Shown: positions 25,564 through 35,477 of the stretch, one piece after another
Layout of the letters: each line of letters opens with the position of its first letter
Position numbering within the stretch: position 1 is the first letter of the stretch
NCBI GenBank assembly: GCA_023382535.1
Contig: JAHDWA010000016.1
Coordinates: forward strand, 127,026 to 191,025
Length of the DNA: 64,000 nucleotides
Reading direction: 5' to 3'
Source of the DNA: Anaerolineae bacterium
Lineage (GTDB): Bacteria; Chloroflexota; Anaerolineae; 4572-78; J111
Translations under genes and position numbers: made by a program
The notes under the pieces: generated by a model
Told to the model about the DNA's origin: nothing
The model's database searches: none
Seen by the model: only the letters and a program-made list of their open reading frames with translations

Positions 25564-27530
25564 ACTCATCGCCCGAATTTGAAGTTCCATCCTTCAATAT
25601 CATCCACTCCACAGGGATGCGCTTTGTCGAAGCTACGACTCCGTGGTTTCTGCGGCGCTGGTGGCGGCCGCTGGCCCTGTCGTTGGGGCCTGAGCCGACT
25701 GGCTGGGCGAAGTCGCCGTTGATAGCGCACCTGGCCGGGGAAATTACCGCCCGGTATCAGGCCTTTGGCCGCAAGTATGAGCCAACACCGTTGGTACTTC
25801 AGGAGATGCCCCAACCGGAACTGCTCCTGACCAACGAGGTCAGCTTAGGCGAAGCGGCTGAGACCGATTTTGGCGAGACTCCCCTCCAGCGGATACCCAC
25901 CTTCCAGGAAATGCTGGCGCGAGTCGGCCAGGCCTCGTCTGACCAGCCCTCAGTTTCGGAGAGTTCGGCCGGGGAAAGCCCCGCCGCACCCAAACGCCAG
26001 GCCACCTTTCAGGAGATGCTGACCCGAATTGGGCGTGTTCCGGCCAGCGCCCCGACGGGATCAACGCCACTCGAACCGGCCAATGCGTCGCCGACGGCTC
26101 CAGCCGCCCCGGTTAGCCAAACACCGGGGGCAAATCCTGGGGCAGGTAAACGGATTATTCGGCGCGCTCCCTCGGCTCAATTCCAGGAATTTTCGGCGGA
26201 GAAGAGCCGGACGGCTGTGCCTGTTGAGCCGGCGCTGCCACTATCCGTAAGCCAGCCACAGCCGATTCAGTTTCCCGGCCTCGAAACGCCGCCGCCAGCG
26301 AGCGACTTTTCAGAGGCAGAGTTTCAGCCTGACCAAAGCTTTGAAATCAAGCTGCCGGTGGCAATAGAACCCTCGAATATTGTGCCGGCGTCACCTGGCC
26401 CCGCGTCCCAGCCCGCAGCCAAGTCCCTGTCTCAGCCAACGCAAAAAAGTGCTCTGCCTACGCAGCAGCAAAACCCAACTCATTCCATCGAAGCGGTGCC
26501 TTCTTCGCAAATTACCCTTCCAGCCGGTGAGGAGATAATACCGCTCCCGGAAGCTGATCCAACGTTCGCTCCGGTCCAAACCCTCGCGCTGCCAACACAT
26601 GTCAAACCGGCAGAGGTGACTGTAGCTGAACCAAAAACAGCTTTAGCGATGGTCCCAAAAAGCCTGTCGGCACTGCCCCCTGAAACAAATATATCGGTAA
26701 CGGCTGCGCCCCCGCTGATCGGCCAGATGAACCCGGTGATAACCCCTGCCCAGGCCCAAAGTTTTCTGGTTAGCCAGGGATGGCGGTTCAAACGGCGGAC
26801 AAATACACCTGCGGCGGCAACGCCTCTGGCGGCCCAAGCCGTCGAAGCCCTGGAGCAGCCGGCAACGCCGGGTAAGCGCCTGGCCCCGACTACCCAAACA
26901 ATTGTCGAAAAAGCCCTGGCGCGTGATTTCGGCGAGGTGCGCCTTCACACCGCTCCATTAGCTCCCCTCAATCTTCAAGCCGCCACCCGTGGACGTGATA
27001 TTTTTGTAGAGCCAGGCCGGGATCGCTTCGACACGCCGGACTCCCTGGCCCTATTGGGGCACGAACTAAGCCATGTGACCCAACAAGGTTGGGCCAGACC
27101 GCTTACTCAAACTTCAAGAGCGTCCTCGGTTCAAAGGCAGAGCGACTCTGAACGTCTCGATGAGATTGAAGCAGAAAACAATGAGCAGATCATTCGCAGC
27201 TTGGTTCAACAATCTGATTTAAGCCGAGCATCCATGCCAGAGCCGAATTGGCCCCTAGTATCATCATCCCCTGTTCCCCGGTCTACTCCAACAACTCTCC
27301 TAAAGCACGAATTCCCGCTGATCTCACCTACTCCCTTAACGCCTCCTGGTCCAATCCAACGTCAATCAGCGCCAACCGAAAGCCCAAACACAGACGCCCC
27401 GATAACAGAGAGGCCCCAAGCTGAAAGTTCATCCGAAGTAAGTGAACCCGATTTAAAGCGGTTAGCTCAAAAGATTTATCCTCTGATCAAACGCAGGCTG
27501 GTCATTGAACGCCAGCAAATGCCGCATTGA
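25560..27530 (+). CDS. eCIS core DUF4157 putative zinc metalloprotease, Pro-rich
   Basis: A 656-residue protein. The N-terminal ~90 residues (FEVPSFNIIHSTGMRFVEAT, WFLRRWWRPLALSLG) are conserved-looking but not recognised. A long Pro/Ala/Gln-rich disordered region follows, with an internal repeat FQEMLxRxGxxx (IPTFQEMLARVGQ and ATFQEMLTRIGRV). The DUF4157 domain lies at ~440-520: ALARDFGEVRLHTAP, GRDIFVEPGRDRF and the zinc motif HELSH with His501. The C-terminus is a helix LKRLAQKIYPLIKRRLVIER. DUF4157 proteins are strong eCIS markers and may process or load cargo; it lies inside the structural operon, coupled to tube 2. Confidence 0.8.
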   Translation: MNSSPEFEVPSFNIIHSTGMRFVEATTPWFLRRWWRPLALSLGPEPTGWAKSPLIAHLAGEITARYQAFGRKYEPTPLVLQEMPQPELLLTNEVSLGEAAETDFGETPLQRIPTFQEMLARVGQASSDQPSVSESSAGESPAAPKRQATFQEMLTRIGRVPASAPTGSTPLEPANASPTAPAAPVSQTPGANPGAGKRIIRRAPSAQFQEFSAEKSRTAVPVEPALPLSVSQPQPIQFPGLETPPPASDFSEAEFQPDQSFEIKLPVAIEPSNIVPASPGPASQPAAKSLSQPTQKSALPTQQQNPTHSIEAVPSSQITLPAGEEIIPLPEADPTFAPVQTLALPTHVKPAEVTVAEPKTALAMVPKSLSALPPETNISVTAAPPLIGQMNPVITPAQAQSFLVSQGWRFKRRTNTPAAATPLAAQAVEALEQPATPGKRLAPTTQTIVEKALARDFGEVRLHTAPLAPLNLQAATRGRDIFVEPGRDRFDTPDSLALLGHELSHVTQQGWARPLTQTSRASSVQRQSDSERLDEIEAENNEQIIRSLVQQSDLSRASMPEPNWPLVSSSPVPRSTPTTLLKHEFPLISPTPLTPPGPIQRQSAPTESPNTDAPITERPQAESSSEVSEPDLKRLAQKIYPLIKRRLVIERQQMPH

Positions 27531-27578
27531 TCCTATGAATGGGTGATAAGCTATCACCGTATTGACGGGGAGAAGTGT

Positions 27579-28217
27579 ATGGCTAACGAAAATATTCAAA
27601 AGGCCACAATCATTAATCTCGATACCGGAGAGCCATTTGTCTGCCAATTTAACCCCACTGAATACACTTTGCGCAAGCAAAACTCATTGAGGACAGCCGG
27701 CGGTGCGGGCCAGAATAATCCTGGAACTCAATCTACCGGTGGGCAGCCAGCGACCTTAACCATGAAACTCTTTTTTGATACTACCGAACTTGGAACTGAC
27801 GTGCGGTTGCTTACCAACAGACTTTGGAATTTGATGAGGGTAAATAAAGATAAAAGTGGTCAGGGTGAACCCTCGAAGTGCCAATTCATCTGGGGTAAAA
27901 CATTATTCTTCACAGCCTTTATTACCAGTATCAGCCAGCAGTTCATCATGTTCCGCAGTGATGGTACGCCAGTTAGAGCCAAGCTAGATGTGACCTTTCA
28001 AGAGGTTAAGGATGATGAGGAACAAGAACCCCAAAATCCCACTTCTCACAGCGAACCCCGACGCACCCGGGTAGTACGTCCGGGTGATCGCCTGGATTTG
28101 ATCGCCTTTGCCGAATACGGAGATGCCAGTCGCTGGCTGGAGCTGGCCCAAGCTAATGACCTGGAAGAACCCCTGAACTTGACCGCAGGGCAAATTTTGA
28201 GAATTCCGCTTATCTAA
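27579..28217 (+). CDS. eCIS LysM tube-to-spike adaptor (Afp7/Pvc7-like)
   Basis: A 212-residue protein. Its N-terminal domain (ATIINLDTGEPFVCQFNPTE, TLTMKLFFDTTELGTDVR) is the CIS tube/baseplate hub type. The last ~50 residues are a LysM domain (TRVVRPGDRLDLIAFAEYGD, WLELAQANDLEEPLNLTAGQ). It bridges spike and inner tube. The ATG at 27579 was chosen because GGGGAGAAG precedes it; an upstream in-frame start at 27543 lacks such a site. Confidence 0.9.
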   Translation: MANENIQKATIINLDTGEPFVCQFNPTEYTLRKQNSLRTAGGAGQNNPGTQSTGGQPATLTMKLFFDTTELGTDVRLLTNRLWNLMRVNKDKSGQGEPSKCQFIWGKTLFFTAFITSISQQFIMFRSDGTPVRAKLDVTFQEVKDDEEQEPQNPTSHSEPRRTRVVRPGDRLDLIAFAEYGDASRWLELAQANDLEEPLNLTAGQILRIPLI

Positions 28218-28230
28218 TAGCGAGTGAAAG

Positions 28231-29838
28231 ATGGCTACTGCCGGTACCTACCTTTCGCAATTTTTTATCAAGATTGGCAATGACCCGCTCCCGCCCGAAT
28301 TAGTGAGCAGTATCATCGAGGTAGTGGTTGAGGATAATTTGCATCTGCCGGATATGTTTGCCATCCACCTCCACGACAAGCAGATGAAGTGGACCAACTC
28401 GGAGCTATTTGCCATCGGCCAGGCTGTTGAGATTGCTGCTCAAGCGCCTCAATTCCCGTCGCAGCAGGTCGGGTTAAAGACAACCCTTATTCGAGGTGAA
28501 ATTACCGGGCTGGAGCCGGATCTGCTGGAAAGCGGAGTTCCCTCGTTGGTGGTGCGGGGCTATGACCGGGCCTACTATTTACACCAGGGCCAGCATACTC
28601 GCTCCTTCTTGCAATCCACCGACAGCGAAATTGCCCAAAAAATTGCCGAGGAAGTCGAGTTAAACCCGGCCGGCATCCAGGCAACTCAGACCGTGCATGA
28701 ACATATCGTTCAGAGCAACCAAACTAACATGGAGTTTTTACTGGAACGCGCCAGGTGTTTGGGCTTTGAATTTTTTGTAGAGGACGAAACCCTTTATTTC
28801 AGGCCGGATGAACCCGATGAAGAACCGCCGCCACAGTTGACCTGGGGTTCAAATTTGTTGAGTTTCCGTTCGGTTTTAACAGCAGTACATCAGGTGGGTG
28901 AGGCCGTAGTCCGTGGCTGGGACCCTTACACCAAACGAGAAGTCATCGGAAGAGCCACTGAAGCTAAAAGTATCCCGGAAGTTAGAGGGCAGGAAAGAGT
29001 CCAGCAGCGATTTAGAGGCTCCAACCAAATCCTGCTCAGCCGCCCGGTTCATTCCCAGGCCGAAGCCGAGGCTCTGGCTCAGGCTTTGCGAGACGAAGTA
29101 GGGGGGGAATTAATTCAGGCGGAAGGCGTCTGCGTCGGCGAGCCAAAGGTTCAGGCGGGCAAGCGAGTCAAGATAGTGGGGTTAGGACAGCAGTTTGACG
29201 GCGAATATCTGGTCACTCTGGCACTCCATACCTACAGCGCCGAACACGGCTATGAAACATCATTTAGCATTGGCGGTCGCAAAGCAGAGACCTTGAGCGC
29301 GCTGTTGGACCAGCGCCGCCAAATGCCCCAACTTGGCCAGGGCTTGGTTATTGGTTTGGTCACCAATAACCAAGACCCCAACGGTTTGGGGCGGATCAAG
29401 GTTAAATATCCGGGGCTGGACGATCTGGATGAAAGCCCCTGGGTGCGGATCGCAGCTCCTATGGCGGGCCAGAATCGCGGCTTCTACTACTTGCCGGAAA
29501 TCAATGACGAAGTGCTCATCGCCTTTGAGCAGGGGGATGTACACCGGCCCTATATGTTGGGCATGCTCTGGAATGGGTCGGATAAACCGCCGGAGGCCAA
29601 CAATGCGGTGGTTGGCTCCGATGGCCGGGTCAATCGGCGGCTCATCCGTTCGCGCAGCGGCCATGAGATCAGCCTGGAAGATACGGCCGAACAGGAAAAA
29701 ATTGTCATCACCGATAAAAGCGGTAACAAAATCACGATGGAACAAAACTCGATGTCCATAACCGTGAAGGGCAATTTAAGGATCGAAGCGACGGGTAATA
29801 TCACGATCAAGGGGACGACTATTGACCTCATCAATTGA
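28231..29838 (+). CDS. eCIS central spike protein (VgrG/gpD-like, Afp8/Pvc8-like)
   Basis: A 535-residue protein fused from gp27-like and gp5-like parts. It begins YLSQFFIKIGNDPLPPELVS, has the gpD-type core VHEHIVQSNQTNMEFLLERA, then the OB fold (LGRIKVKYPGLDDLDESPWV, RIAAPMAGQNRGFYYLPEIN, DEVLIAFEQGDVHRPYMLG). It ends in a beta-helix with short repeats (NKITMEQNSMSITVKGNLRI) and no extra effector domain. It forms the trimeric piercing spike at the centre of the baseplate. Confidence 0.95.
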   Translation: MATAGTYLSQFFIKIGNDPLPPELVSSIIEVVVEDNLHLPDMFAIHLHDKQMKWTNSELFAIGQAVEIAAQAPQFPSQQVGLKTTLIRGEITGLEPDLLESGVPSLVVRGYDRAYYLHQGQHTRSFLQSTDSEIAQKIAEEVELNPAGIQATQTVHEHIVQSNQTNMEFLLERARCLGFEFFVEDETLYFRPDEPDEEPPPQLTWGSNLLSFRSVLTAVHQVGEAVVRGWDPYTKREVIGRATEAKSIPEVRGQERVQQRFRGSNQILLSRPVHSQAEAEALAQALRDEVGGELIQAEGVCVGEPKVQAGKRVKIVGLGQQFDGEYLVTLALHTYSAEHGYETSFSIGGRKAETLSALLDQRRQMPQLGQGLVIGLVTNNQDPNGLGRIKVKYPGLDDLDESPWVRIAAPMAGQNRGFYYLPEINDEVLIAFEQGDVHRPYMLGMLWNGSDKPPEANNAVVGSDGRVNRRLIRSRSGHEISLEDTAEQEKIVITDKSGNKITMEQNSMSITVKGNLRIEATGNITIKGTTIDLIN

Positions 29839-29852
29839 GGTTAAAGTAGACG

Positions 29853-30266
29853 ATGACAATGAACCATTACGTTAAAGACCGGGATTTTTTAGGGCAAGGC
29901 CTGGCTTTTCCATTGCAGCAAACGCCAACCAGAAGGCTGAAGCTGGTCAGTGGTGAAACGGATATTCAGCAGGCGATCAGAATTATTCTGGGCACAATGC
30001 CCGGCGAACGTCTGCTGCGGCCGGAATTCGGCTGCCGTATCTACGAATTAGTCTTTGCGCCCAATGATGCGGCAACTGAGGGCTTGATTGTTTACTATGT
30101 GAGAGAGGCGCTGGCTCGTTGGGAACCACGCATCGAAGTCCAGGATGTGACGGTTCAGGAAGATGACGCCGGTGGATGTTTGCAAGTTCAGATTCATTAC
30201 CGTATCAAAGCGACCCATGATGAACGGAGCATCGTTTATCCTTTTTATCTTTTGGGAGAAACCTGA
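29853..30266 (+). CDS. eCIS baseplate wedge protein (gp25-like, Afp9/Pvc9-like)
   Basis: A 137-residue GPW/gp25 family protein: YVKDRDFLGQGLAFPLQQTP, then DIQQAIRIILGTMPGERLLR with the conserved EFGCRIYELVFAPND. It anchors the sheath to the baseplate. An alternative start is ATG 29859. Its stop overlaps the next ATG by one base. Confidence 0.92.
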   Translation: MTMNHYVKDRDFLGQGLAFPLQQTPTRRLKLVSGETDIQQAIRIILGTMPGERLLRPEFGCRIYELVFAPNDAATEGLIVYYVREALARWEPRIEVQDVTVQEDDAGGCLQVQIHYRIKATHDERSIVYPFYLLGET

Positions 30267-32500
30267 TGATCTCTTTGTCAGACGAGCCAACTTTTCTCCA
30301 TTTTCAAAAACTGGTGGATCAAGCCCGTAAATCTATCTTTACCTACTGTCCGGAGTGGACGGATTATAACGTGAGTGATCCGGGTATCATGCTAATTGAG
30401 CTGTTTGCCGCCATGACTGCCCAATTGGACTATCGCCTGCATCGAATACCGGAACGGAACTTGCTCAAATTTCTGAAACTCCTGGGGGTTACACCTGATC
30501 CACCCCAACCGGCCGAAACAAACTTGACCTTTTATCTCATTACGCCCTTTCCACTTATCCGGGCTAACGGCCAGCTTGATTACGTTACCACCACCAAAAT
30601 ACCAGTCAATACCGAGGTAGCGGTACCTCGGGCTACCGGAGCTGAGCCGGAAATTATATTTGTTACCGAGACTGAACGAGTCATTGCTGCGCCGCGCTTG
30701 ATGCATGTCAGGCGGGATTTCCAGGGCCGTGATATTAACCAGCAATTTAGTGACAATTGCCTCAAACCAATTTCTACTAATGAGGGAATTATTTACGAGC
30801 TTAAACAAGGGGGATTTGAGGCTTTTCAGCCAACCCCCCAGCCAGGTGATACTTTTTACGTGGGTTTTAACGAGCAGCAGAATATTGCCGGCTACATTTT
30901 GCAGTTAAACCTGAACTGTGCTTATGCCAGGGGAACTGGCATTATCTCAGACTCGCCCCCGCTGATATGGGAGTATAGTTTGGGCGATCAACCCTGGAAA
31001 TCCATTGAGGCGGAGGAAGATACCACCAAAGGTCTCAACGAGAATGGTTATACCCGGTTCAGATTACCGCTGGATCTGCAACCCACCTCTGTGCGAGGAG
31101 TACGGGCCTACTGGCTGCGCTGCCGCTACGAAATAAAAGATGAAACAAAGCAAGGGCGATATGAGAAAACGCCCCAGATCAATGATCTTAAAGCTTTTGT
31201 TTTAGGCATCACCCTGCCGGCTATCCATTCGACCCTGGTTGAAGGTGAAGAGTTGGGTGAAAGCAACGGTGAACCCGGCCAGCGCTTTCGCCTCTCGCGG
31301 CAACCTGTCTTGCCATTTGAAGAGGCCAGACAAGAGGTTGTGACTGTTGATGAAGAAAAGCCCACTGGGATTTTAATGGTGGAATGGAAAAAAGTGGCCG
31401 ATTTCACCCATTCAGGTCCTTATGATCGCCATTTTAGCTTAGATTTGAGTTCAGGAGAGATTTGCTTTGGCCCGACTATCCGCCAATCAGATGGTACAAT
31501 CTGCCAATATGGCGCCATTCCTAAACTTGGCCACAAGATTCGGGTGACACGCTACCGAACTGGTGGCGGGGTGGAGGGCAATGTCCCGGCGGGGAGTCTG
31601 CGGGTGCTCAAGAAACCCATCAGCTATATTCATGAAGTGACCAACCGCAGCCAGGCTATCGGCGGTAAAGATCCAGAACCCCCGGAGGCAGCTATATTTA
31701 AAGCCAAAGAAAGATTACAAGGGCGGCAGCGGGCAGTCACCGCCGAAGATTACGAATATCTTTGTCAGCAAATTGACGGCGTTGCCCGAGTTAAGTGCCT
31801 GGAACCGGGCAGTGGTCAGATAAACCTGGGGCCAGGGATGGTCAAATTGTTAGTTGTACCCAGGGTTAACATGACCACACTCCTTGATGATAGCAAAATA
31901 GATCATCAATCATCCAGGGCTACCAGTTTACTCACCAAGTTGAAACTAGATGATGATTTAAAAAGACAGTTGCGGGGGGAACTTGAACCAACTCGTCTTC
32001 TGGGTATCACCTTAACCATCGGTGAACCGACTTACCTGGGTGTAAAAGTTGCGGCTGAAATTCAGCGTGAACGATCTGTTTCGACCCAGGAGGTCAAAGA
32101 GAAGATTATTAAGGCCCTAGAAGACTATTTGGCTCCTTTACTAAAGCTAAATGAGCCAGCCCAGCTGGGCAATGGCCACTCTCTAGCTGAAGGAGGATCG
32201 TATCGCCAAGTTCTCGCGGGATCAAATGGCGCATTTTCAAACTCAACGATAACCGCTACTTCTGGCTGGTCTTTTGGACAGAATCTCTACATCTCCGACA
32301 TTTATGCGAGGCTTAAGGCTGTACCGGGGGTCAATCACGTCACCAAAGTCAAACTATGGTGGCGCGAGTATGACCTGAATGACCTGGGGAGCTTACCTGA
32401 TTGGACTTGCGCCGAGAACGATTTTGTACCGGTTCCGCCGGATGGCCTGGTTTGTTTGGATGATGATAAGGATACTTTTGAAGGTATCAAGGTGTTTTGA
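30266..32500 (+). CDS. eCIS baseplate J-like protein (Afp11/Pvc11-like)
   Basis: A 744-residue baseplate protein. The N-terminus has WTDYNVSDPGIMLIELFAAM and TAQLDYRLHRIPERNLLKFL, typical of CIS baseplate J proteins; the core has IRVTRYRTGGGVEGNVPAGS, AIFKAKERLQGRQRAVTAED and YEYLCQQIDGVARVKCLEPG. With the Pvc12-like protein encoded next it forms the wedge around the spike. Length is in the usual range for single-chain eCIS J proteins. Confidence 0.93.
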   Translation: MISLSDEPTFLHFQKLVDQARKSIFTYCPEWTDYNVSDPGIMLIELFAAMTAQLDYRLHRIPERNLLKFLKLLGVTPDPPQPAETNLTFYLITPFPLIRANGQLDYVTTTKIPVNTEVAVPRATGAEPEIIFVTETERVIAAPRLMHVRRDFQGRDINQQFSDNCLKPISTNEGIIYELKQGGFEAFQPTPQPGDTFYVGFNEQQNIAGYILQLNLNCAYARGTGIISDSPPLIWEYSLGDQPWKSIEAEEDTTKGLNENGYTRFRLPLDLQPTSVRGVRAYWLRCRYEIKDETKQGRYEKTPQINDLKAFVLGITLPAIHSTLVEGEELGESNGEPGQRFRLSRQPVLPFEEARQEVVTVDEEKPTGILMVEWKKVADFTHSGPYDRHFSLDLSSGEICFGPTIRQSDGTICQYGAIPKLGHKIRVTRYRTGGGVEGNVPAGSLRVLKKPISYIHEVTNRSQAIGGKDPEPPEAAIFKAKERLQGRQRAVTAEDYEYLCQQIDGVARVKCLEPGSGQINLGPGMVKLLVVPRVNMTTLLDDSKIDHQSSRATSLLTKLKLDDDLKRQLRGELEPTRLLGITLTIGEPTYLGVKVAAEIQRERSVSTQEVKEKIIKALEDYLAPLLKLNEPAQLGNGHSLAEGGSYRQVLAGSNGAFSNSTITATSGWSFGQNLYISDIYARLKAVPGVNHVTKVKLWWREYDLNDLGSLPDWTCAENDFVPVPPDGLVCLDDDKDTFEGIKVF

Positions 32501-32502
32501 GC

Positions 32503-33564
32503 ATGAATCAGGCTGAATTAAGCAGTCCATCCTATGAGCTCCCCCTGGACCTCGTAGCTGACCATTATCAAGGCTATCCCGGCGAAGAAGTTACACTTTC
32601 GCTTCGCTTCATCATTCCCCAGACGATCACCGGGCAGCTTGCGCTCAGTCTTTGGCTTCCACCCGGTTTGACCTACCAGCTTGATTTGAGTCAAACTCCG
32701 CCCGCACATGGACCAGCCCAGTTTTTGGCTGAACCTGGCCCTGAGTTTGGAGAAACGGCTGAAAGGTTTCCCCGCTACCAAATTGTTTTTTGGCGGCTGA
32801 CCGGTGATCAACTTGAGCTTGGTCAAAGTTATGAGTACCGGGTGAACGGTCGGTTTGACCTGACTCATGGTCGAGACCTCTGCCTCAAAACCTGGGCTGA
32901 AGTTACGCGGTCGGCTGCGGAAGCCGGGACAATCCCCCTTTATCAAAGTTTTGTGCTCACGCTTCACGTTCTGAGCAAAGCCCGGGCGTTGCAATATTTG
33001 CCGGGACTCTACCACGATGCCGAACACGAGTTAATGTGGCGGTATTTGATGGTCTTTGACCGGGTTTGGGCAACCTATGAGGAGTTATTAGCGAACCAAT
33101 CTTTTTATTTTGACCCTCATCTGGCTCCGGCAAACTTTCAAAACTGGTTAGCCGCTTTGGTGGGTCTGGATTGGCTCAGGTTCTTGCCTCCAAGCCTGCA
33201 CCAAAATCTTAAACCACATCTGATTCCCAAGATTGTTAGTTTCTATCAAAAGCGGGGGACCAGGCAAGGCTTGCAGGAATTTCTCCAATTCTGCCTGAAT
33301 GGTTTAAAGAACGAAGGGGAACATTTTGTCAAGATTGAAGAAACTCTGGCCGGTAATTTTATTCTGGACGACGCAACCGAGTTAAGTGATGAACTGATTC
33401 TGGGTAGTCCAGAGGACGAAGCCTGCCATTTTATCGTTACTGTAAACTGGCCCGACGAACAACACCTATATGAGACTCTGGTCCACCAGATTATCGAGAT
33501 TTGGAAACCGGCCCATACCAGTTACGAATTAGCCACAGCGGCTGGAATGTCACACGGAGGGTAA
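32503..33564 (+). CDS. eCIS baseplate protein (phage tail region family, Afp12/Pvc12-like)
   Basis: A 353-residue protein. The C-terminal half carries the phage-tail-region signature LQYLPGLYHDAEHELMWRYL, FYQKRGTRQGLQEFLQFCLN and WKPAHTSYELATA. The first ~160 residues are an extra beta domain (EVTLSLRFIIPQTITGQLAL) not present in the shortest members. The ATG at 32503 follows AAGGTG; an in-frame TTG at 32497 overlaps the preceding stop and is less likely. Confidence 0.88.
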   Translation: MNQAELSSPSYELPLDLVADHYQGYPGEEVTLSLRFIIPQTITGQLALSLWLPPGLTYQLDLSQTPPAHGPAQFLAEPGPEFGETAERFPRYQIVFWRLTGDQLELGQSYEYRVNGRFDLTHGRDLCLKTWAEVTRSAAEAGTIPLYQSFVLTLHVLSKARALQYLPGLYHDAEHELMWRYLMVFDRVWATYEELLANQSFYFDPHLAPANFQNWLAALVGLDWLRFLPPSLHQNLKPHLIPKIVSFYQKRGTRQGLQEFLQFCLNGLKNEGEHFVKIEETLAGNFILDDATELSDELILGSPEDEACHFIVTVNWPDEQHLYETLVHQIIEIWKPAHTSYELATAAGMSHGG

Positions 33565-33569
33565 AGAAT

Positions 33570-34685
33570 ATGGATGAGTTGCTGCCAAAATTAGCAAAAA
33601 GAATGAAGGCTAAAAATGGGCTGGCGGTCAATGCCAGGGTATGGCAGGAAGCTCATGATTACCATCATTTTCAACATCAGGCTCATCTGTTGTTTAGCCA
33701 TGGGCCGGGCATCGTCACCGGCCTAGAAGTAAATGTTGAACCGGACACCCGACGCGTATGGATTCAACCGGGTTTGGCCATCAACGTTCAAGGGCAGATT
33801 ATTGTTTTGGAAGAACAAATGAGTATGGAGATTGATCCGGATCATGTAGGATTGATCTATCTCTATTTGACCGGGTCTGAGGAACAGGAAGAGGGTGAGA
33901 ATGGGCATGTTTCAAATAAAGATCCATTTTACTTGCGGCAAGGCTATGCCCTGGAAAGTGGATTGAGCTTACCCCCAACCGCCATTGAACTGGCTCGCGT
34001 CAGACTGTCGGATCAGTACAGCTTGCTTACCCCGGCTCCCCGACCCGAGCAGCCAGAACCGGATGAAGTGGATCTACGCTTTCGCTCGGTGGTAGGCGCA
34101 AGGCTACAACCTATGGTGGCTGTTGGTATCGGTTACCTGGGTTCTACTGATATCGAACTACCAAAATATGGCGCCAAAGCCGGTCAACTGGCTCGAGCAT
34201 TGAGCCATTTAACCCACTATCAGGTCTGGATTGACGATGATATCCCGCTTACTGCAGGGCTGGAGCCTTACAGCCTGGTGTATGTGGTCGAACAAGGGGC
34301 CTTCGATTTTACAGAAATTGATGGCGAGGCCATGCAGGCGCACATACAAGCCGGCGGTACGCTCTTTATCGAAAGTTATGCAGATGAGTCGGCTTTGCTG
34401 GAATTTTTGACGTCTCAACAGTTTACCCTGACAGAACAATTACCGGATGATTTGTTAGTGACACCCTTTCTGTTTGGCGAGCCACCGCCCGGTTTCAACA
34501 TGCGCAGCGGCATCTTCCAGGTAGGCGAGGGTGTGATTTTCAGCACCCTTGATTACGGTCACCTCTGGCAAAGAACCCCAGATAATGCTCCCACCCGTTC
34601 GCGCGAAGCCATTCGGGCAGCCGTGGAGTGGGCCGCAAATCTGGTTACATTTGCCGTGCAGCACCGCCACCAATTCCAGGCTTAG
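33570..34685 (+). CDS. eCIS-associated protein with DUF4159-like C-terminal domain
   Basis: A 371-residue protein. The N-terminal ~150 residues (VNARVWQEAHDYHHFQHQAH, LLFSHGPGIVTGLEVNVEPD, VWIQPGLAINVQGQIIVLEE) resemble a hub domain commonly found next to eCIS baseplate genes. The C-terminal ~200 residues resemble DUF4159, a class-I-amidotransferase-like fold (YSLVYVVEQGAFDFTEIDGE, IQAGGTLFIESYADESALLE). DUF4159 also occurs in membrane complexes with VWA proteins, and a VWA gene lies two genes downstream. The ATG at 33570 follows GGAGGG. Confidence 0.65.
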   Translation: MDELLPKLAKRMKAKNGLAVNARVWQEAHDYHHFQHQAHLLFSHGPGIVTGLEVNVEPDTRRVWIQPGLAINVQGQIIVLEEQMSMEIDPDHVGLIYLYLTGSEEQEEGENGHVSNKDPFYLRQGYALESGLSLPPTAIELARVRLSDQYSLLTPAPRPEQPEPDEVDLRFRSVVGARLQPMVAVGIGYLGSTDIELPKYGAKAGQLARALSHLTHYQVWIDDDIPLTAGLEPYSLVYVVEQGAFDFTEIDGEAMQAHIQAGGTLFIESYADESALLEFLTSQQFTLTEQLPDDLLVTPFLFGEPPPGFNMRSGIFQVGEGVIFSTLDYGHLWQRTPDNAPTRSREAIRAAVEWAANLVTFAVQHRHQFQA

Positions 34686-34706
34686 AGTCATCCCAGGAGG
34701 CCGGGT

Positions 34707-35462
34707 ATGAGCCAGCTTATGAAGATAGACCGGGTAGAAATGCTTGACAAAACAGGACAGCGGCGGGTGTATCCCGAGCAAAAAAACACTCTGTATATTA
34801 GCTGCCTTGGTGTTAATGAGATTACGATTGAGGAAATAGTGCCAGTTGAATCGGACAAAAAAGAGTGGTGTGTCCAGGTAATTGCCCATTCTAATCATTG
34901 TATATTGACCAATTTTTACCCTAAGGACGAGCCAATTCATTTTCAATTGGGCGATCTGGCGGAGGCTGGGCGGTCCAAGTTTGGCTATCTCCAAACCAAG
35001 CAAGCTTCTTACGGTGAAAAAGTTACCCTCAATGAGTTGACCTTCATCTTTCACCGCAAACGCGGAGCCAAATCTATTGAAGTTGACTTTTCGTTGGATG
35101 CGCCCGAACTGACTGCGGCTCATTCAAAGTACGAACCGTTGGAAGGAACAATTATTTTACGCAATAAGGGAAATAAAACGAGCGCACAGTTTCACCTTGC
35201 GGTGAACATTGAAGGTATCAGAAGCGATGCTTATCGGGTTGACTCGCCTGATCCTAAACTCATTAATCTGCGGCAACAAAAAATAAAATTTCGTCTTGGC
35301 CATCCTCCACAGCAGCCGCTTCCACCAGATTCATATTTAATTGAAGTTACAGCTAAAGCCGACGAATACCCGGATGAAATGGCGGCAGATTTTCAGGAGG
35401 TTTATGTCCAGGCTTTTCACGATTTTGACCTGCATTTTGAAAACGACTCGCCCTGTTTATAG
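34707..35462 (+). CDS. Unknown eCIS-locus protein with beta-sandwich halves
   Basis: A 251-residue product behind a good ribosome binding site (AGGAGG). Residues ~1-115 and ~130-235 both look like beta sandwiches; the second resembles a CARDB-like adhesion fold (LEGTIILRNKGNKTSAQFHL, LPPDSYLIEVTAKADEYPDE). No signal peptide or catalytic motif is visible. It lies between the DUF4159-like protein and the VWA protein, so a structural link between baseplate and envelope module is possible (inference). Confidence 0.5.
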   Translation: MSQLMKIDRVEMLDKTGQRRVYPEQKNTLYISCLGVNEITIEEIVPVESDKKEWCVQVIAHSNHCILTNFYPKDEPIHFQLGDLAEAGRSKFGYLQTKQASYGEKVTLNELTFIFHRKRGAKSIEVDFSLDAPELTAAHSKYEPLEGTIILRNKGNKTSAQFHLAVNIEGIRSDAYRVDSPDPKLINLRQQKIKFRLGHPPQQPLPPDSYLIEVTAKADEYPDEMAADFQEVYVQAFHDFDLHFENDSPCL

Positions 35463-35477
35463 ATTTATTCATTCATC

